Below, piece by piece: positions 33,282 to 45,419 of a DNA stretch of 64,000 nt (position 1 is its first letter; every line of letters begins with the position of its first letter). The notes below the pieces were generated by a model, which ran no database searches, was not told the origin of the DNA, and was given only the letters and a program-made list of their open reading frames with translations. The DNA is from Clavaria fumosa (Eukaryota; Basidiomycota; Agaricomycetes; Agaricales; Clavariaceae), in contig OX637801.1 in the NCBI GenBank assembly GCA_951802425.1, forward strand, positions 930,001 through 994,000, read 5' to 3'. A program made the position numbers and the translations under genes.

Positions 33282-35575
33282 GTGGTGAATTTCTATCCAC
33301 TTGAGCCACTGAAAATGAGATTGATGATGCAATACATAGTTCACTTGAACTCCATGTCTGTCCAGCTCTTGACCCTCCCTGAGGCTGAGAGCAAGCTCTC
33401 CAAACTTCACCACTATTTGACACACTTACCAACATCTTTGCCAAACACTTTAAAAGCCTATTCATTTGAGACTTTCTCCTGGGACCCTGAAAAGGCAGAA
33501 GACCTTGGAGGTGTCGATTCTGCCATCAACCATGCATTTGAAATTATTTTTTGCCCCCATGGCTGGAAACTTGGCCCAATTGTCCTGAAAGAACAAGGAC
33601 CTGGTCTTACTGCAGTCATTGATGTCTTGATGGTGCATATCAAGAACTTCCCTTGCTCTATTATCCTTCGGAAATGGATATTGGATCTTATTGATGCATC
33701 CACAAAACTGTCAAGGCCACCCGAGTCAATTGGCAGAACCTGCTCTTATGGCCAACCATTGCCAGAGCAGCAGATCTTACTGGGTTCAGCATGTCTCCTA
33801 TTGAGATTCTCTGGACTGTCAAGAATCTCAATCCGATCCAATTCAAGGCTTTGACACCGCAGGTCATTGGAACATGGATTGATTGTACAGGGACAAGACC
33901 TGTGTGGAAGGACTCAGTCCTCCGACGTGTTGTGCATAACCCTGGTGGTCAGGCAACCCGCAAAACAATTCTCTCCGACCATCCTGATGTTGTGCGAACC
34001 ATTGTCCAGCATCTTCGAAACCTCCACATTGTTGGAATCCCTTTGGATGTTCCCCATTGCTATGGCCTCATTATTGCTCAACTTCATCATGCTATTCCTG
34101 ACATCTTTGAAAGAGTCAACAACGATGGCACTCAATTTCAGTGCAGTGAGACATGGGTTCGAAAACTCCTGCTTACCAACTTAAACTGGACCACACATGC
34201 AGGTACTCAAGCTGCACAGAAACTACCTGCAAATATCGATGAAGTTTGCTGTGAACAATTCCTTTGGCTTGTGCTCACACTTCATGAATGTGTCATTGAT
34301 CGCCCACAATTCTATGTCAATATTGACCAGACTGACATCACCTACCAATCGACCAACAACTGCACATATAAGGAGAAAGGGTCGAAGCAAGTGTTAATTG
34401 TGGGGCAAGAGGAAAAGCGGGCATTCACTCTTGTAGTCGTCATCTCCACTGCAGGTGATCTTTTGCCATTCCAGGTCATTTATCAGGGAAAATCACACCA
34501 ATCGCTTCCAGCAGCAACTCAGTGAAAGAGAGCTGAGGAATTGGGAATGAAGTTTGAGTTCTCTGGGACAGACACATACTGGTCAACATTTGAGTTAATG
34601 TGCAAATATGTCAAGACAATTCTCTCACCATACTGGATGCATCAGAAGGAGCTTGCAAGAGTTTTGCCTGACCAAGAGTGTGTCCTGCAGCTTGACGTAT
34701 GGAGCGTGCACCGTTCAATTGCATTCCGCACATGGCTAAATGAGAAGTTTCCTTGGATCAAGTATCACTATGTGCCAGCAGGCACAACAGGTGCTGCGCA
34801 GCCATGTGACATTGGGATACAGTGACCATTGAAACAGATTATCCATTGCACTCAGAATGCTGATGTCATGGAAGAAACTCTTGCATCTCTCCACTCTGGA
34901 ACAGATCCTACCTCCATCCAGATCGATACTAGTATTGCTACTCTGTGAGACCGCTCAGTTGGTTGGCTTTTGGCTGCATATCATGCGCTCAATCACCCTG
35001 AACTTGTGCAAAAGGTGTGTCATATCATTCTCAAACACTCTTCATTTGCTCATACTGCACAGGCATTCTCTTTGTGCTCTGCAGGGGATGCTTACAATCT
35101 CTCATTTGAGAGCCTTTCAAGCTGGGTGTCAGGACCCATTCATTTTTCCCTTGCTCAAGCTGACTCTACTGACACCTATGAACCTCCCGACAGCCCTCTA
35201 CAACCTTGCGAGCCCCTTTACACACTTCCAGAACTCGCTGCCCCCTTCTGGAAGCCTCTCCAACCTTCCCTGCCCTTACACAACACTCATGACCACCATG
35301 CTGTACTCGCAATGCCCTTCCCCATTGCACCTTATGCATACCTACCACCCAAACCCACCAAATTGACATGCAACATGCAGTTATGCAGTCTCTTCATCCG
35401 ACATGTGACTTGCCACACAGCATCCCCAGCACTACCACTACCAGCACTAATATGTTACCAGCATTACGGCCATTACCCGCATTACCAGTGCTACCCATGT
35501 GACTTCCCACACAAAGTCACCTGCATCACCTGCGTCACTAGTGTCACCCACATGACCACTCTTTTGACCTCATGA
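33282..35575 (+). pseudogene. DDE_1 (pogo/Tigger-like) transposase, decayed
   Basis: Frames can be joined into one transposase with a shift near 33750-33800: NWQNLLLWPTIARAADLTGF, SMSPIEILW, FYVNIDQTDITYQS (first Asp), VVISTAGDLLPFQVIYQGK, CVLQLDVWSVHRS (second Asp), PAGTTGAAQPCDIGIQ (third Asp), then DRSVGWLLAAYHALNHPELV and LSFESL. This is the DDE_1 superfamily pattern (DDD). Three stops interrupt the third frame at 34523, 34823 and 34946; all are TGA, and at least two stand where relatives have Arg. After about 35100 the sequence becomes CA/CT-rich and no longer resembles a transposase. A piece of the same 3' end is on minus at 44660-45170. Confidence 0.8.
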
Positions 35576-36548
35576 CCTTGACACTCAAATGCGCCACCAA
35601 TGGTCAGCTGTATGTACACTTCAAATTATGCTTCCCTTCTTCTCCCCAATAAACTATAACTACATTGCTTATGATCCAAGAATCCCCTGTAGTTATGGTT
35701 ACATATATACTTATTTAACTAGGTCACGACCTGTGACAGGTCATCCTCATGACCTTACCTATGCATTCCTAACCCCTCACAACTTTAGTAGAACACATGC
35801 CTAGTCACTTTATGACTAAACATGCCCCATACTACTATAGTCTTGTTGCTTGGCAACCTCTGTACTTTTCCTGTTCTGTTATACTCTCTGTACACATGTA
35901 TATAAGTCTCACATGTACATACAGTACTGTAGACTTGATATTGACGCACTTTTGGTTTAAGCTTGAGGCCACAACACCCTTTGAGCTTGGAACCATCACA
36001 ATTGATAGGTCTTGTCTCTCTTGGTGACCTCAAGATCGCCAAGACACCTTTGCTTTATTCTAATTCGTCCTCTGTGCTCGTACAACTTGTGCACTTAAGT
36101 ATTCTCTTCATTTCGTCTTGGTACTGATTTCTTCAAACCCCACAGGTTCTCTCATTGGTTGGCAAAGTCATCGCCTTCATCGACACACCTCTCGATACTG
36201 TCGTGACTACCCATGACCTTCTCGACAACATTTGTTTCTCCCACCTCATCTATTTCCTTCTTTACACTTTGTTGGTTGACTTTGCAACCTTCTCAGCATT
36301 ATCTGTTTCTCTCAACTCATCTTTTCCCTTCTCTACACTTGTCTACTGACTTCATGACCTTTCCAGCGACGTCTCCCTCCTCTCTACTTATCTCCTTCCA
36401 TTCTTACATCCTCTCAGACGTCTTCACGACCTTCTGGGACCGAGCATTCTTGACTGTGCTCAACAGTTGACTGGTCTTAGCGAGTTTCCAGGATTGGTCA
36501 CCAACAAGTTGACCTTCAGCATTACTTATGAGATGGGACAGGCCCTAA
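35576..36548. other. Pyrimidine-rich spacer, nothing recognised
   Basis: CT-rich between 36130 and 36480 with repeated phrases (TCATGACCTT, CTCGACA). No gene was found. Confidence 0.45.
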
Positions 36549-36917
36549 CACCAGGATGCCCACCAGCTGCTCCATAAGGTCCAGATCAACAACACTGAGC
36601 TCTGGAAGAAGATCTCATTTGTTCATGAGCTACAGGATAAGGCTGAAGAACTGGCATTCTCCCCTGAGAATACAGATGACAATAGCTCAATCCTGGTAAA
36701 TGTAGTTCTTAATCACATTGCCTCTGAAGGGGGGGTCAATGACAGCTTTGCATTGAAGGATAATAATGGTCTCATAGCTGTAAATAAGTCAGAGGAGTAC
36801 AAGTGGGGGACAGTTGATGAGGCAGAGGCAGACATGGAGGCTGAGGTAAGAGAATATGGCCAGGGGAAAAGGCATCACATTTATAATAGGCAGTACAACA
36901 AATTCTGGAAGCATTAA
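36549..36917 (+). pseudogene. Unidentified open coding relic, 122 codons
   Basis: A frame without an ATG at its head runs from just after a TAA (36546) to a TAA at 36915. It has protein-like composition: NNTELWKKISFVHELQDKAE, INHIASEGG-like (read LNHIASEGGVNDSF) and EEYKWGTVDEAEADME, ending YNRQYNKFWKH. It is charged and probably helical. It lies among transposon pieces and may be the last exon of an element or host gene. I do not recognise the family. Confidence 0.4.
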
Positions 36918-37082
36918 TGTGTACCATACATTAAATAACACTTGATGACCAGTCACCCTCATAGCTTCAGACTTCACAAAAAGGTGTGACTGTCACAGCA
37001 AAATAGGTTCAATTCATTGGATGCTGGACATGTGACAAACCTACAGTCAAAATGGTACAGTAATAGGCAGACTTTGTCAGCA

Positions 37083-37342
37083 GTGACCCTCTGTAAAAAT
37101 GGAAAGTCAAGTGTCTGTGGCAAAAAGGGAATCCAGTCAAATTATAGTCAAGTGTCTGCAGCAAAAAGGGAATTTAGTCAAGTGGCTTGACTATCACTTG
37201 ACTATCACATGGCTGAATTAGTCCAGTGGAAGTCAATTGATAGTCAAGCATCAGAGGGGCAACTTGACTAAATGTGCTTTTTGCTGCAGTCACCTGACTT
37301 TTCCCACAATCACTTGACTTTCCTTTTTTACAGAGAGTGACC
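37083..37342. mobile_element. About 260-bp MITE with inverted ends and AGTCAAGT repeats
   Basis: The left end GTGACCCTCTGTAAAAATGG pairs with the right end (reverse complement GGTCACTCTCTGTAAAAAAG). Inside, GGAAAGTCAAGTGTCTG-like units occur on both arms. The word AGTCAAG(T/C) occurs many times. Confidence 0.6.
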
Positions 37343-37539
37343 TTGTTTATGTTTGCTTGCCACAGAGTACAAACAAATCAAAACTTTCTCACATGATGTC
37401 CATTTCAGCAGTAAGCAAGGTCATTATCATCATTATTACTTATGTATTATTTGCCATCTGTGCAGCAGAAGAAAACATTGCACAAATTATAGCTCATTCA
37501 ATTCTTCATGAATTGGAGTGATTTAAAGTGGATTAGTGT

Positions 37540-37760
37540 CAGGGTCTGATTGGATACAAGGCCAAAGTTAGGTGGAATGGAGATAGGGTTGGAGTCCAGT
37601 TGGAGTCCAGTCTCAGAGGAATGGTACAGAGAGTGAAGGTGGAAGGGTCCAAGGAACTTCTTAGACAACTTCAGGGAGGGTCAGGTCATATGGAAATACT
37701 TTGCCTTAATGTAAACAAGGTGTCTGGCCTTGAACTCTAGTGCCAGGTGAGTGGAGGGGA
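37540..37760 (-). pseudogene. Ty3/Gypsy post-integrase relic (minus)
   Basis: On minus the frame ARHLVYIKAKYFHMT followed by PSLKLSKKFLGPF is the region just after the integrase core in Gypsy elements (GPF/Y motif). It faces the plus-strand Gypsy piece that follows. Confidence 0.65.
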
Positions 37761-37913
37761 TACACATTCTTTACTGTGACTTTATTTAATTCTTGGTAGT
37801 CAACCACAGGCCAGAGTTTATCTCCTTGTTATGACCCCATCCAATCACATAAGCATGATCCCTGCTCCAGACTCCAAGCCCTGTACCAACTCCAGCCAAC
37901 TCTGATCCACTCC

Positions 37914-38230
37914 TTGGTGACTCCACACCCTCCACTCTGTGCCTTCCTCAGACTCCATTCCACTGTCCTTTGGACAACACTCTGCCATGAAATACAGCCC
38001 CTTTTACCTAAATTATGGACACTACCCTCAAATGGGGGACATCACTCTGCCAAGCATGGCACACATGCCCAAGGTCTCAGAGTTCACTGCAAAATTACAA
38101 AAGGCAAGGGAAAATGTGAAAAAGGCAATGGAAAGGCAGCTCAATACATGAAAACTGCTTATGACAAACACAAAAATAAAAAAATGCTCGACTACAAGAA
38201 AGGTGTTAGGGTACTTGAGTATCTATAGTA
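37914..38230 (+). pseudogene. Ty3/Gypsy integrase C-terminal relic (plus)
   Basis: Two overlapping frames give QHSAMKYSPFYLNYGHYPQM and AHMPKVSEFTAKLQKARENV. This is the stretch of Gypsy integrase with the NST...SPF.LNYG.HP pattern. At least one frameshift. It ends in KK-rich, LDYKKGVRVL-like sequence. Confidence 0.7.
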
Positions 38231-39240
38231 CTTAGCCCCTTGAACAGATGATCCAGGCAATTATGTGTCTCTTCAATACATTCCTATGCTCTTTCTAGGT
38301 CCTTGACTTATTCTGTACTACTCACCCATGTAAACTTACTCCCAATATGACATAAGCTATGGAAAGTGGTACTAGGATGGAAAGAAATGGCTCTACAGCA
38401 GGAACGAAGAACCACACAAACAAACAGTTTTTACCATTGAATTCCCACTGCTAGTTTACCCTTATATGCATAAAAGCAAAAGGAAGTAACCGTTATTCAC
38501 TCACTCAGGCTGGTTCTACTGCTGTTTAGGCCATACTCTAGTATTACTAAAATAGCGCTAAAGGAAGGGTTTAAATGGAAGGTCTGAACAGACAGAAATG
38601 TTGGAAAGGTCTGTAAGGTCATACCCGCGAGTTTACGAGAGGCGCGGAGCTTTTGCGGCTGAGCTACAGAGTCGCGAACTCGCTGGTGCGAGTTTGGCAC
38701 CACTCTGGCATTGCAGGGCAGTCCCAATCATGATCGGACCTCGATCAAGTGATCGAGGACTGACAATTTGGCCCAGTTCCCACAGTGGTGGGGGCAGTGA
38801 TCAGCGGTGATGGCCAACACTGCTGCACTTCCAGATATAGACTAGTCATCCTCACAAGCAGACTGTGTGCTTGCAACCTTTGTGCACAGTCCCTTGCCCC
38901 TCCCCTCATCTCCCTTTGTACTAGGGTATTACTAGCATATATCTGGCATAGAATACAGCTGAAACACATGCCAAATAAGGCTAGTACACTCAATTATGAC
39001 TAGTTTGGGGGAGATAAGAGGAGACAGAGGAAGTATAGATGAGATAATGATGCGATCAAGGCCAGGATTGTTGTAGAAAGTCTCGGAAAGTCGCGGAACG
39101 TCGTAGAAGCGATCGGGGGTGGTCGTGGGGTTCTTCCCCACAATCCCCGATGACTGAGACCCAAGAAATGAGTCATCATGACTCATTTTGATTATTTTTA
39201 GAATATGTAGAACCTTCAAGAAGGAATATCTCAATGAGGA
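38231..39240. other. Spacer of about 1 kb, nothing recognised
   Basis: A G/C-rich patch at 38620-38700 contains CGCGAACTCGCTGGTGCGAG. I could not assign a gene, tRNA or repeat family. Confidence 0.4.
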
Positions 39241-42200
39241 TGTTGGATGTTCAAGTGGAGCGCAAACCTAAATTACACTTTTTCACACCTCAACGCGATG
39301 ACCGACCTGCATAATGAACTAGAGGTGATCGGTGCACCAGTCAATAACGAAGACTTCGCGACAATGATACACATCAGCTTACCATTAAGCTATCGGCCAC
39401 TCTTGCAATCAGTCCTCCACACTGCAGACATGAATGAAAAAGCTATTGACCTGAACTACCTGATCAGAATTGTCCTTGAAGAGAATCATCAATGACAAAT
39501 AACTCCCGGATTATCAAAATCTGGTCAGGTGGCCTTCCAGACGAACAAAAATCATCGCAGAGGCAAAGGGAACAAATCCTCAGGTCAAACAAAGCTGTGC
39601 GATAACTGCAAACACACCAACCATAACACTGAGGACTGCTTTGCCAAGGGAGGACCCAAGGAGGGACAATGCCCTCCCTGGGCAAAGAACAAACAGATGG
39701 AGGCAAACACTGCAGCAATGAAGGGGAAGAAAGAAGAGACAGACGAGTGGGTCGCATTCACCTGTACTTCTACTCCCACAGATGTTGCTGCCAAGGCAAC
39801 TCATCAGTGCTCCCACATCACCACATTCCTTGATAGTGGAGCTACCACCCATTTTACCAGGCGTTTCGAGCCTATCTTGAATTTGAGAAATGCCTTGAGA
39901 TGCAGGATGGTGTAAAAATAAAAATCCTCTGGTCTGACCATGGCTGTGAGTTCCTCAATGATAAATTCAGTGAGCACCTGGCCAACAAAGGAACAATACG
40001 AGAACTCACCATCAACGACATGCACGAGCAAGTCAGCATTGCTGAGTGTTGGAACTGCACAAAAGCCAAGCTAGCCCGCGCAATGCTTATCGACTCGAAG
40101 TTGCCTAGATTCCTGTGGGCTGAAGCAATGAATCACGCGGCTTGGATAATGAACCGCTCACCTACATGTGCTCTCAACAATGGTACACCATACGAAGCCT
40201 GATATGGTAAAAAACCTGACATGTTGCAAGTAGTGCCATTCAGCACGTGTACCTGGGACAAAATCCCAGACACGGGCAAGCTTGAACCTTGCGCAATGTT
40301 GGGGCACTTTGTTGGCTTCGATGCAACGAGTACTGGCTATAGAATCTATTGTCCTGACAAACAACAAGTCAGAATTGAATGCAAGGTTGTTTTTGATCGC
40401 ACCACACATCCTCAAATGGTCAATATCCCTGAGGAGGTAGCGAATGTGGGGGAGAGACGAAAGGACATCCTCTGTAACCCTCAGGAAGACTGTCCTTCGT
40501 CACCCAGCACTGACAAGAGCCCAAGCGAACGAGAAGAGTCAAGAAGCAACGATCAGCCATCAGACAGTGACAAGAGCGACTCGGACGACACTCACAGTCA
40601 TTCCAATACTTGCAGATCCCCGTCACCAACACCTGATTACCCCCAGCATGCCGAACACAATGAATCCGGTTGACCACGCCACAAATGACATGAACCTGGT
40701 TTTTACAGAAAATTAGCCGGCCACCACACCCACGCTTCAGCATACACACCTGAAAACACCTCAGACGACTCTGACAACTATTTTCCCCTCTTCACATTGA
40801 CCACAGGCGCTGTAGGATCCAAACCGTGCACCCTCGCCGAAGCGCTCTCAAGAGATGATGCCAGTCGATGGAAAGAAGCCTGGGATGTCGAACTAAAGCA
40901 GCTCCAACATTTACACACCTGGAAGCTTGTCCCAAGGCTGACCGACAAGCCTGTTGTCCCCTGCAGCCCTGTGTTCAAAATCAAACTTGGCTCCAATGGC
41001 GAGATTCTGAAGTATAAGGTCAGGCTCGTCGCAGGTGGACACAGGCAAGTAAAGGGACTCAACTATAATGAGATGTTTGCCACAGCAGTGAAGATCGCTT
41101 TGATCCGTGTCGTCCTCACCAACGCAGCCATGCTAGACTGGGAAATCCATCAGATAGACATGGTGGGTGCATACCTCAACGTGGAGATAAACGAGGAAGT
41201 CTTCATGGAAGCCCCTCCCGGCATACTTGGTCCAAACAATAAAGGCAAAGTGTGCAAACTGTTGAAGGGACTCTATGGACTAAGGCAATCTGGAAGGATG
41301 TGGCACAAGAAGATGACTGGCGCTTTCCTGGCCTTGGGTTTCACACCTTCACGACTCGACCACTCTGTGTTTACAAAAAGCTGTGCTGGCCAAACAACCC
41401 ATGTCACAGTTTCGACTGACAACATGGTTATCACTGCAAGCTCTCGCGCTGCTGTAATGCAATTCAAAAATGAGTTCTCCAAACACTTTGAGATCACTAA
41501 CCAAGGAGAGGTATCTTGGCTCCTTGGTTTTGAAATCAAATGCGATCGGAAGGCCAGTGTATATGCTGATGGAGCCTGGCGCGGTCTTTTCCAAGGAGCA
41601 ATGCCCCTTGGAGCCAATCACGGTGCCGTACCAAGAGGCATGCGGCAGCATTCTATGGGCTGCGGTGATCTCATGTCCAGACATCCAGTTTGCAGTCAGA
41701 ATTCTGGCACAGTTCATGCAAAATCCAGCTCAGGTGCATTGGAAGGCAATAAAGGGAGTAATAAAGTATTTATACACAACTCGTGACCTTTGGCTGACCT
41801 TCGGTGGAACTCCCCATGAGCCCGAAGTCTACGCGGATGCGGACTGGGCCTCGCAAACTCACTGCCAGTCGATTTTGGCTTACGCAGTGAAGCTCGGCAT
41901 GGGCATCATTTCCTGGTCCTTGAAGAAGCAGCCCATTGTTGCGTTGTCGAGTGCCGAAGCCGAGTATGTGGCCACCACGCACGCTGCGAAAGAGGCTCTG
42001 TGGTTGCGGGCCTTCGTAAGCAAGCTGGGAACCAGTCGGCAATCGTGATAGTGAAGGACCCCAAGTTCCATGCCCAAACCAAGCACATAGACATGCGATA
42101 TCACTTTATCAGAGACTTGGTGTGCATGGGCAAGGTGGAAATCATGTACATGCTGATGAACAACAACCTTGCCAATGTGCTCATGAAGGCCCTACCACAT

Positions 42201-42248
42201 GCAAAGTTTGAGGCTGTGAGGATGTCAATTGGGGTGCTTCCCGCTTGA
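39241..42248 (+). pseudogene. Ty1/Copia element with dead reverse transcriptase and fused LTR stub
   Basis: The order is Copia: Gag piece (39247-39495), zinc knuckle CDNCKHTNHNTEDC, protease FLDSGATTH, and second half of integrase (SDHGCEFLND, ARAMLIDSKLPRFLWAEAM, MNRSP). Then reverse transcriptase (WKEAWDVELKQLQ, VRLVAGGHRQVKGLNY, QIDMVGAYLNVEI, LLKGLYGLRQSG) and RNase H (YADADWASQTH, LKKQPIVALSSAEAEYVATT). The catalytic YVDD is replaced by STDN at about 41413, so the enzyme cannot work. Stops and shifts lie at 39493, 40201 (normally Trp), 41550-41790 and 42046. The first half of integrase is deleted. The first 46 bases (39241-39286) equal the start of the 3' LTR and run straight into Gag. 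Confidence 0.88.
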
Positions 42249-42255
42249 GGGGGAG

Positions 42256-43020
42256 TGTTGGATGTTCAAGCGGAGCACGAACCTAAATTACACTTTTTCA
42301 CAGCCACGTGCATGGTGTGATACTGCTCAGTTCGGACTACCAACTGAGCAGTGAGTCTAAATAACTTTTATCACCTTACACTCTTTGTGCTGACACTAGA
42401 TACTTATAGTCTAACTGTAGTGTCAGGTGAATATGAGATCAGTTTGGACTACCGACTGAGCATCTAACTGTAGTGTCAGGGCATATCTATTCTTTAGAGG
42501 ACATGAGATATAATTATGATCTTGCCTGATATGTAAAGCCAGTGAATTCTCCTTAATTTAGAGTCTTTAAATGGTATGTTAGGATTACTAGTCAAGGAGC
42601 TATGTTAAATCTTTCCAAATGTAGTAGATATGCAGATTTGAGTATAAATAGCTGAAGGAACCTTGCATTCCAGGCATCATTACCTACCCACCTATTGATT
42701 GTACCATCTCCTAAGAGGATTAAGCCTAAGTCTAGCCCAGCAAGGAGCTAAGGACAAATTTAGTTAAACTAAGGACTAAGTCTAGTTGAACTAAATCTAG
42801 TAACTGCTGACTAAGGACTTGGTCTGGTCAAGTGATCTGGGTACCTTTGGGTACCCAGGCTTCGGACGAGCCGCCCTGTGCCGGCTCCCCTCGGCGCGGT
42901 AAGTATTGAGCGAGTTATGAATATTTTGGTATAGGGTACAAGGTGTTCTACTGTACAATGTACCAGTGTATTCATCAGAGTAAGTAGTGAATAGCTAGCC
43001 AAGTACCAAGAATTAGGCAA
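42256..43020 (+). repeat. 3' LTR of the Copia relic; far end not fixed
   Basis: It starts TGTTGGATGTTCAAGCGGAG, directly after the polypurine tract GAGGGGGAG. It matches 39241-39286. A TATA box, GAGTATAAATAGC at about 42640, is a likely LTR promoter. The right border is not visible; the end given is only a guess. Confidence 0.55.
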
Positions 43021-44129
43021 AAGTTTATAGAGATAGAATGGTCTACAAGACCAGGAAAATCTTGTGAACTCTTTAGCTTGTTTCTCCTGTGTCTGGTTAG
43101 CTGCATATTTACTGATCTATTTTGACCTGTCTATATTGATTTGGCTTAAGTGTTCAATACCTATGGAGTGGTCAGTCATTGAGCCATAGTATCAACCTGT
43201 GGAGTGATACCAGGTTGAGGCAGACTATGGGGGTCAATGGCTAAGCCCATGGGATGTTGTGACTTAGGTTACTAACTAATAATAATATATGCCCAAAGCA
43301 ATGCCTTGCCAGCAGTGTTGGTTTCAACACTGTTAGCAGGAAGGTATGGAACTGAAGGATCTACTAGTCCTGTAGACCAACTGCATGAGGAATTGAGGAC
43401 CTGTCTGAGTCATCCTGACTCTCAGTGACTCATTTCTGACTGCACCCAGTACCAGATCCATAACAAAAGGGAACCTGGTGTGGCTAGATGCAATGGACCT
43501 AAACACAGAATGGCCATTGGAGAAACTTGCAGACAAGAGAGTTGAATGGGCAGTCCACTATCAATGTGGGGGACCCCCCTCATCATGCCTATTATTGCTG
43601 ATGTGGCTATGCCATGGATGATACTGATGGAAGACTATGAACATCCCTTTGCACCTGACACCTGTGACACTAGCATCAACCCCCTGACTGAGATCGCACC
43701 ACTGCTGCCCACACAAGAACATGAGGAGAGTCTAGAGGCTTGATGGGCCTGCCAAGACATCAGTCCACAGGGAGGGGACTATGTGAGAATTCTATCACAT
43801 GACCCCCCTTACTCATCACACACCCTGCTTCCCCTTCACACCATGCATGTACCCCCTTTTCCCTCCCATGTCACATCCCACATGCTGCACCTTTCACCCT
43901 CATCACACTGCCCCATGCCTGTGCCCTCATATGACTCATGTTCTTTCTTGCCCCCTCTGCATGCTGTACACCTTCCATGACTCACTATGACTCATACTCT
44001 GGTAGTATATAAGTAGTACTACCAGTAACTACTGGTCCTTAAGTTGTTACTTCCAATCACAACCTAGTTTGCTCCTATTTGGCCAAGCACTACCCTGCTT
44101 CCTCAAATATACCAGAGTCAGACTCAGAA
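43021..44129. other. Spacer, probably transposon-derived
   Basis: A few open stretches (GNLVWLDAMDLNTEWPLEK at about 43468) have protein-like composition but no motif I can name. 43790-43980 is CAC/CCT-rich. Confidence 0.35.
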
Positions 44130-44647
44130 CTTGTTGACAGTACCCCAGGTCCCATGTGTCCCATGTATCCCAGGTCCCAGGTGTCTTAAGTGTCCCCTGT
44201 ACCCCAGGTCCCATGTATCCCAGGTCCCAGGTGTCTCAGGTCCCAGGTGTCTCAGTCCCAGGTGTCCCAGGTGTCTCAGGTCCCAAGTCTTCTAGGTGCA
44301 ACAGTGCTGAGCACTTCACATTCAGTCTTCCATGCAAACTTGAGACCTGCAGCAAATAGGACTTGGTACACAATGATCTGGATTAATCAAGGCCATCAAG
44401 GCCATGCCAGGAACCTGGCATATATCAAGTCCTATTTGCTGCAGGTCTCAAGTTTGCATGGAAGACTGAATGTGAAGTGCTCAGCACTGTTGCACCTAGA
44501 AGACTTGGGACCTGAGACACCTGGGACACCTGGGACCTGAGCAACCTGGGACCTGGGATACATGGGACCTGGGGGTACAGGGGACACTTGAGACACCTGG
44601 GACCTGGGATACATGGGATACATGGGACCTGGGGTACTGTCAACAAG
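44130..44647. mobile_element. 518-bp fold-back element with minisatellite arms
   Basis: 44130-44370 and 44410-44647 are inverted copies. The ends are CTTGTTGACAGTACCCC and GGGGTACTGTCAACAAG. Each arm carries a CAGGTCCCAGGTGTC(T/C) minisatellite next to a unique part (ACTTCACATTCAGTCTTCCA and its complement). The loop (about 44372-44410) has its own small inverted pairs. No target duplication is evident. Confidence 0.78.
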
Positions 44648-44659
44648 TGCTAAGGTCAT

Positions 44660-45170
44660 CTTGTTATAAGGTGAGTCACATGGGTGATGCTAGTGACATG
44701 GGTGGCCTTGAGCAGGAGGTCATCTGAGTAATGCCAGTAACATGAGTAATGCTGGTAGCCCTGGTGGTGCCATGCAGCAAGTCACATGTGGGATGAAGAG
44801 ATTGTGCAACAGCATGTTGTGTAATAATAGTAGGGGTTCAGACAGCAGATGCATAGCAGGTGAGCTTGCAGGGAGTTGTGAGAGTGTAGTGTCATAGTTG
44901 CATGTATTGTAGGAAGGCATGGTAGGTTGGAAGGAGTTCTGGAAGGAGACAGCAAGTGTCAGAAGCATGTGGATTGTGAGAAGGTGTCGGGAGGTTCATA
45001 AGCACTGATAGACTTGAATTAGGTAGGCATGTTCTTGGGGCTAAGCTAAACTTGGCAAGCTGAAAGAAAATTTGGTATGTGATTTGTTGTATTTCTGTGG
45101 CACAAAAGCCATTGACTGAATTACCATCTTCATTTTTGATGTACAGCATAGAGATGTTGATCCCTTGTGA
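44660..45170 (-). pseudogene. Fragment of the 3' end of the DDE_1 transposon
   Basis: On minus the translated pieces LPELLPTYHAFLQYMQL and LFIPHVTC...ASITHVTGIT follow the same order as the CA-rich tail at 35150-35570 of the plus-strand element (LFIRHVTCHTASPALPLP, THVTSHTKSP). Sequence is diverged and without an open frame. Confidence 0.55.
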
Positions 45171-45419
45171 TGCTGCAACAGTGCCTCATTTGTTCACAGA
45201 CCCATGGTCCATCACTTTGTTATGCACAACATGTTCCTTCCACAATGAACAATACCAAAATTTGATTTTTGGAAAGTCTTCCTGTCACAGCACAACATCA
45301 AAAGGAGGAGGAGTGGCCAGCAAGATGGACATAAGGCTTGAGAGCCTGGGACAGGTGGGGCTGGTACTGGGACAGTGTCCACAAGTGCACAATAAGCCAC
45401 CCTGATAAAAGATTATGTA

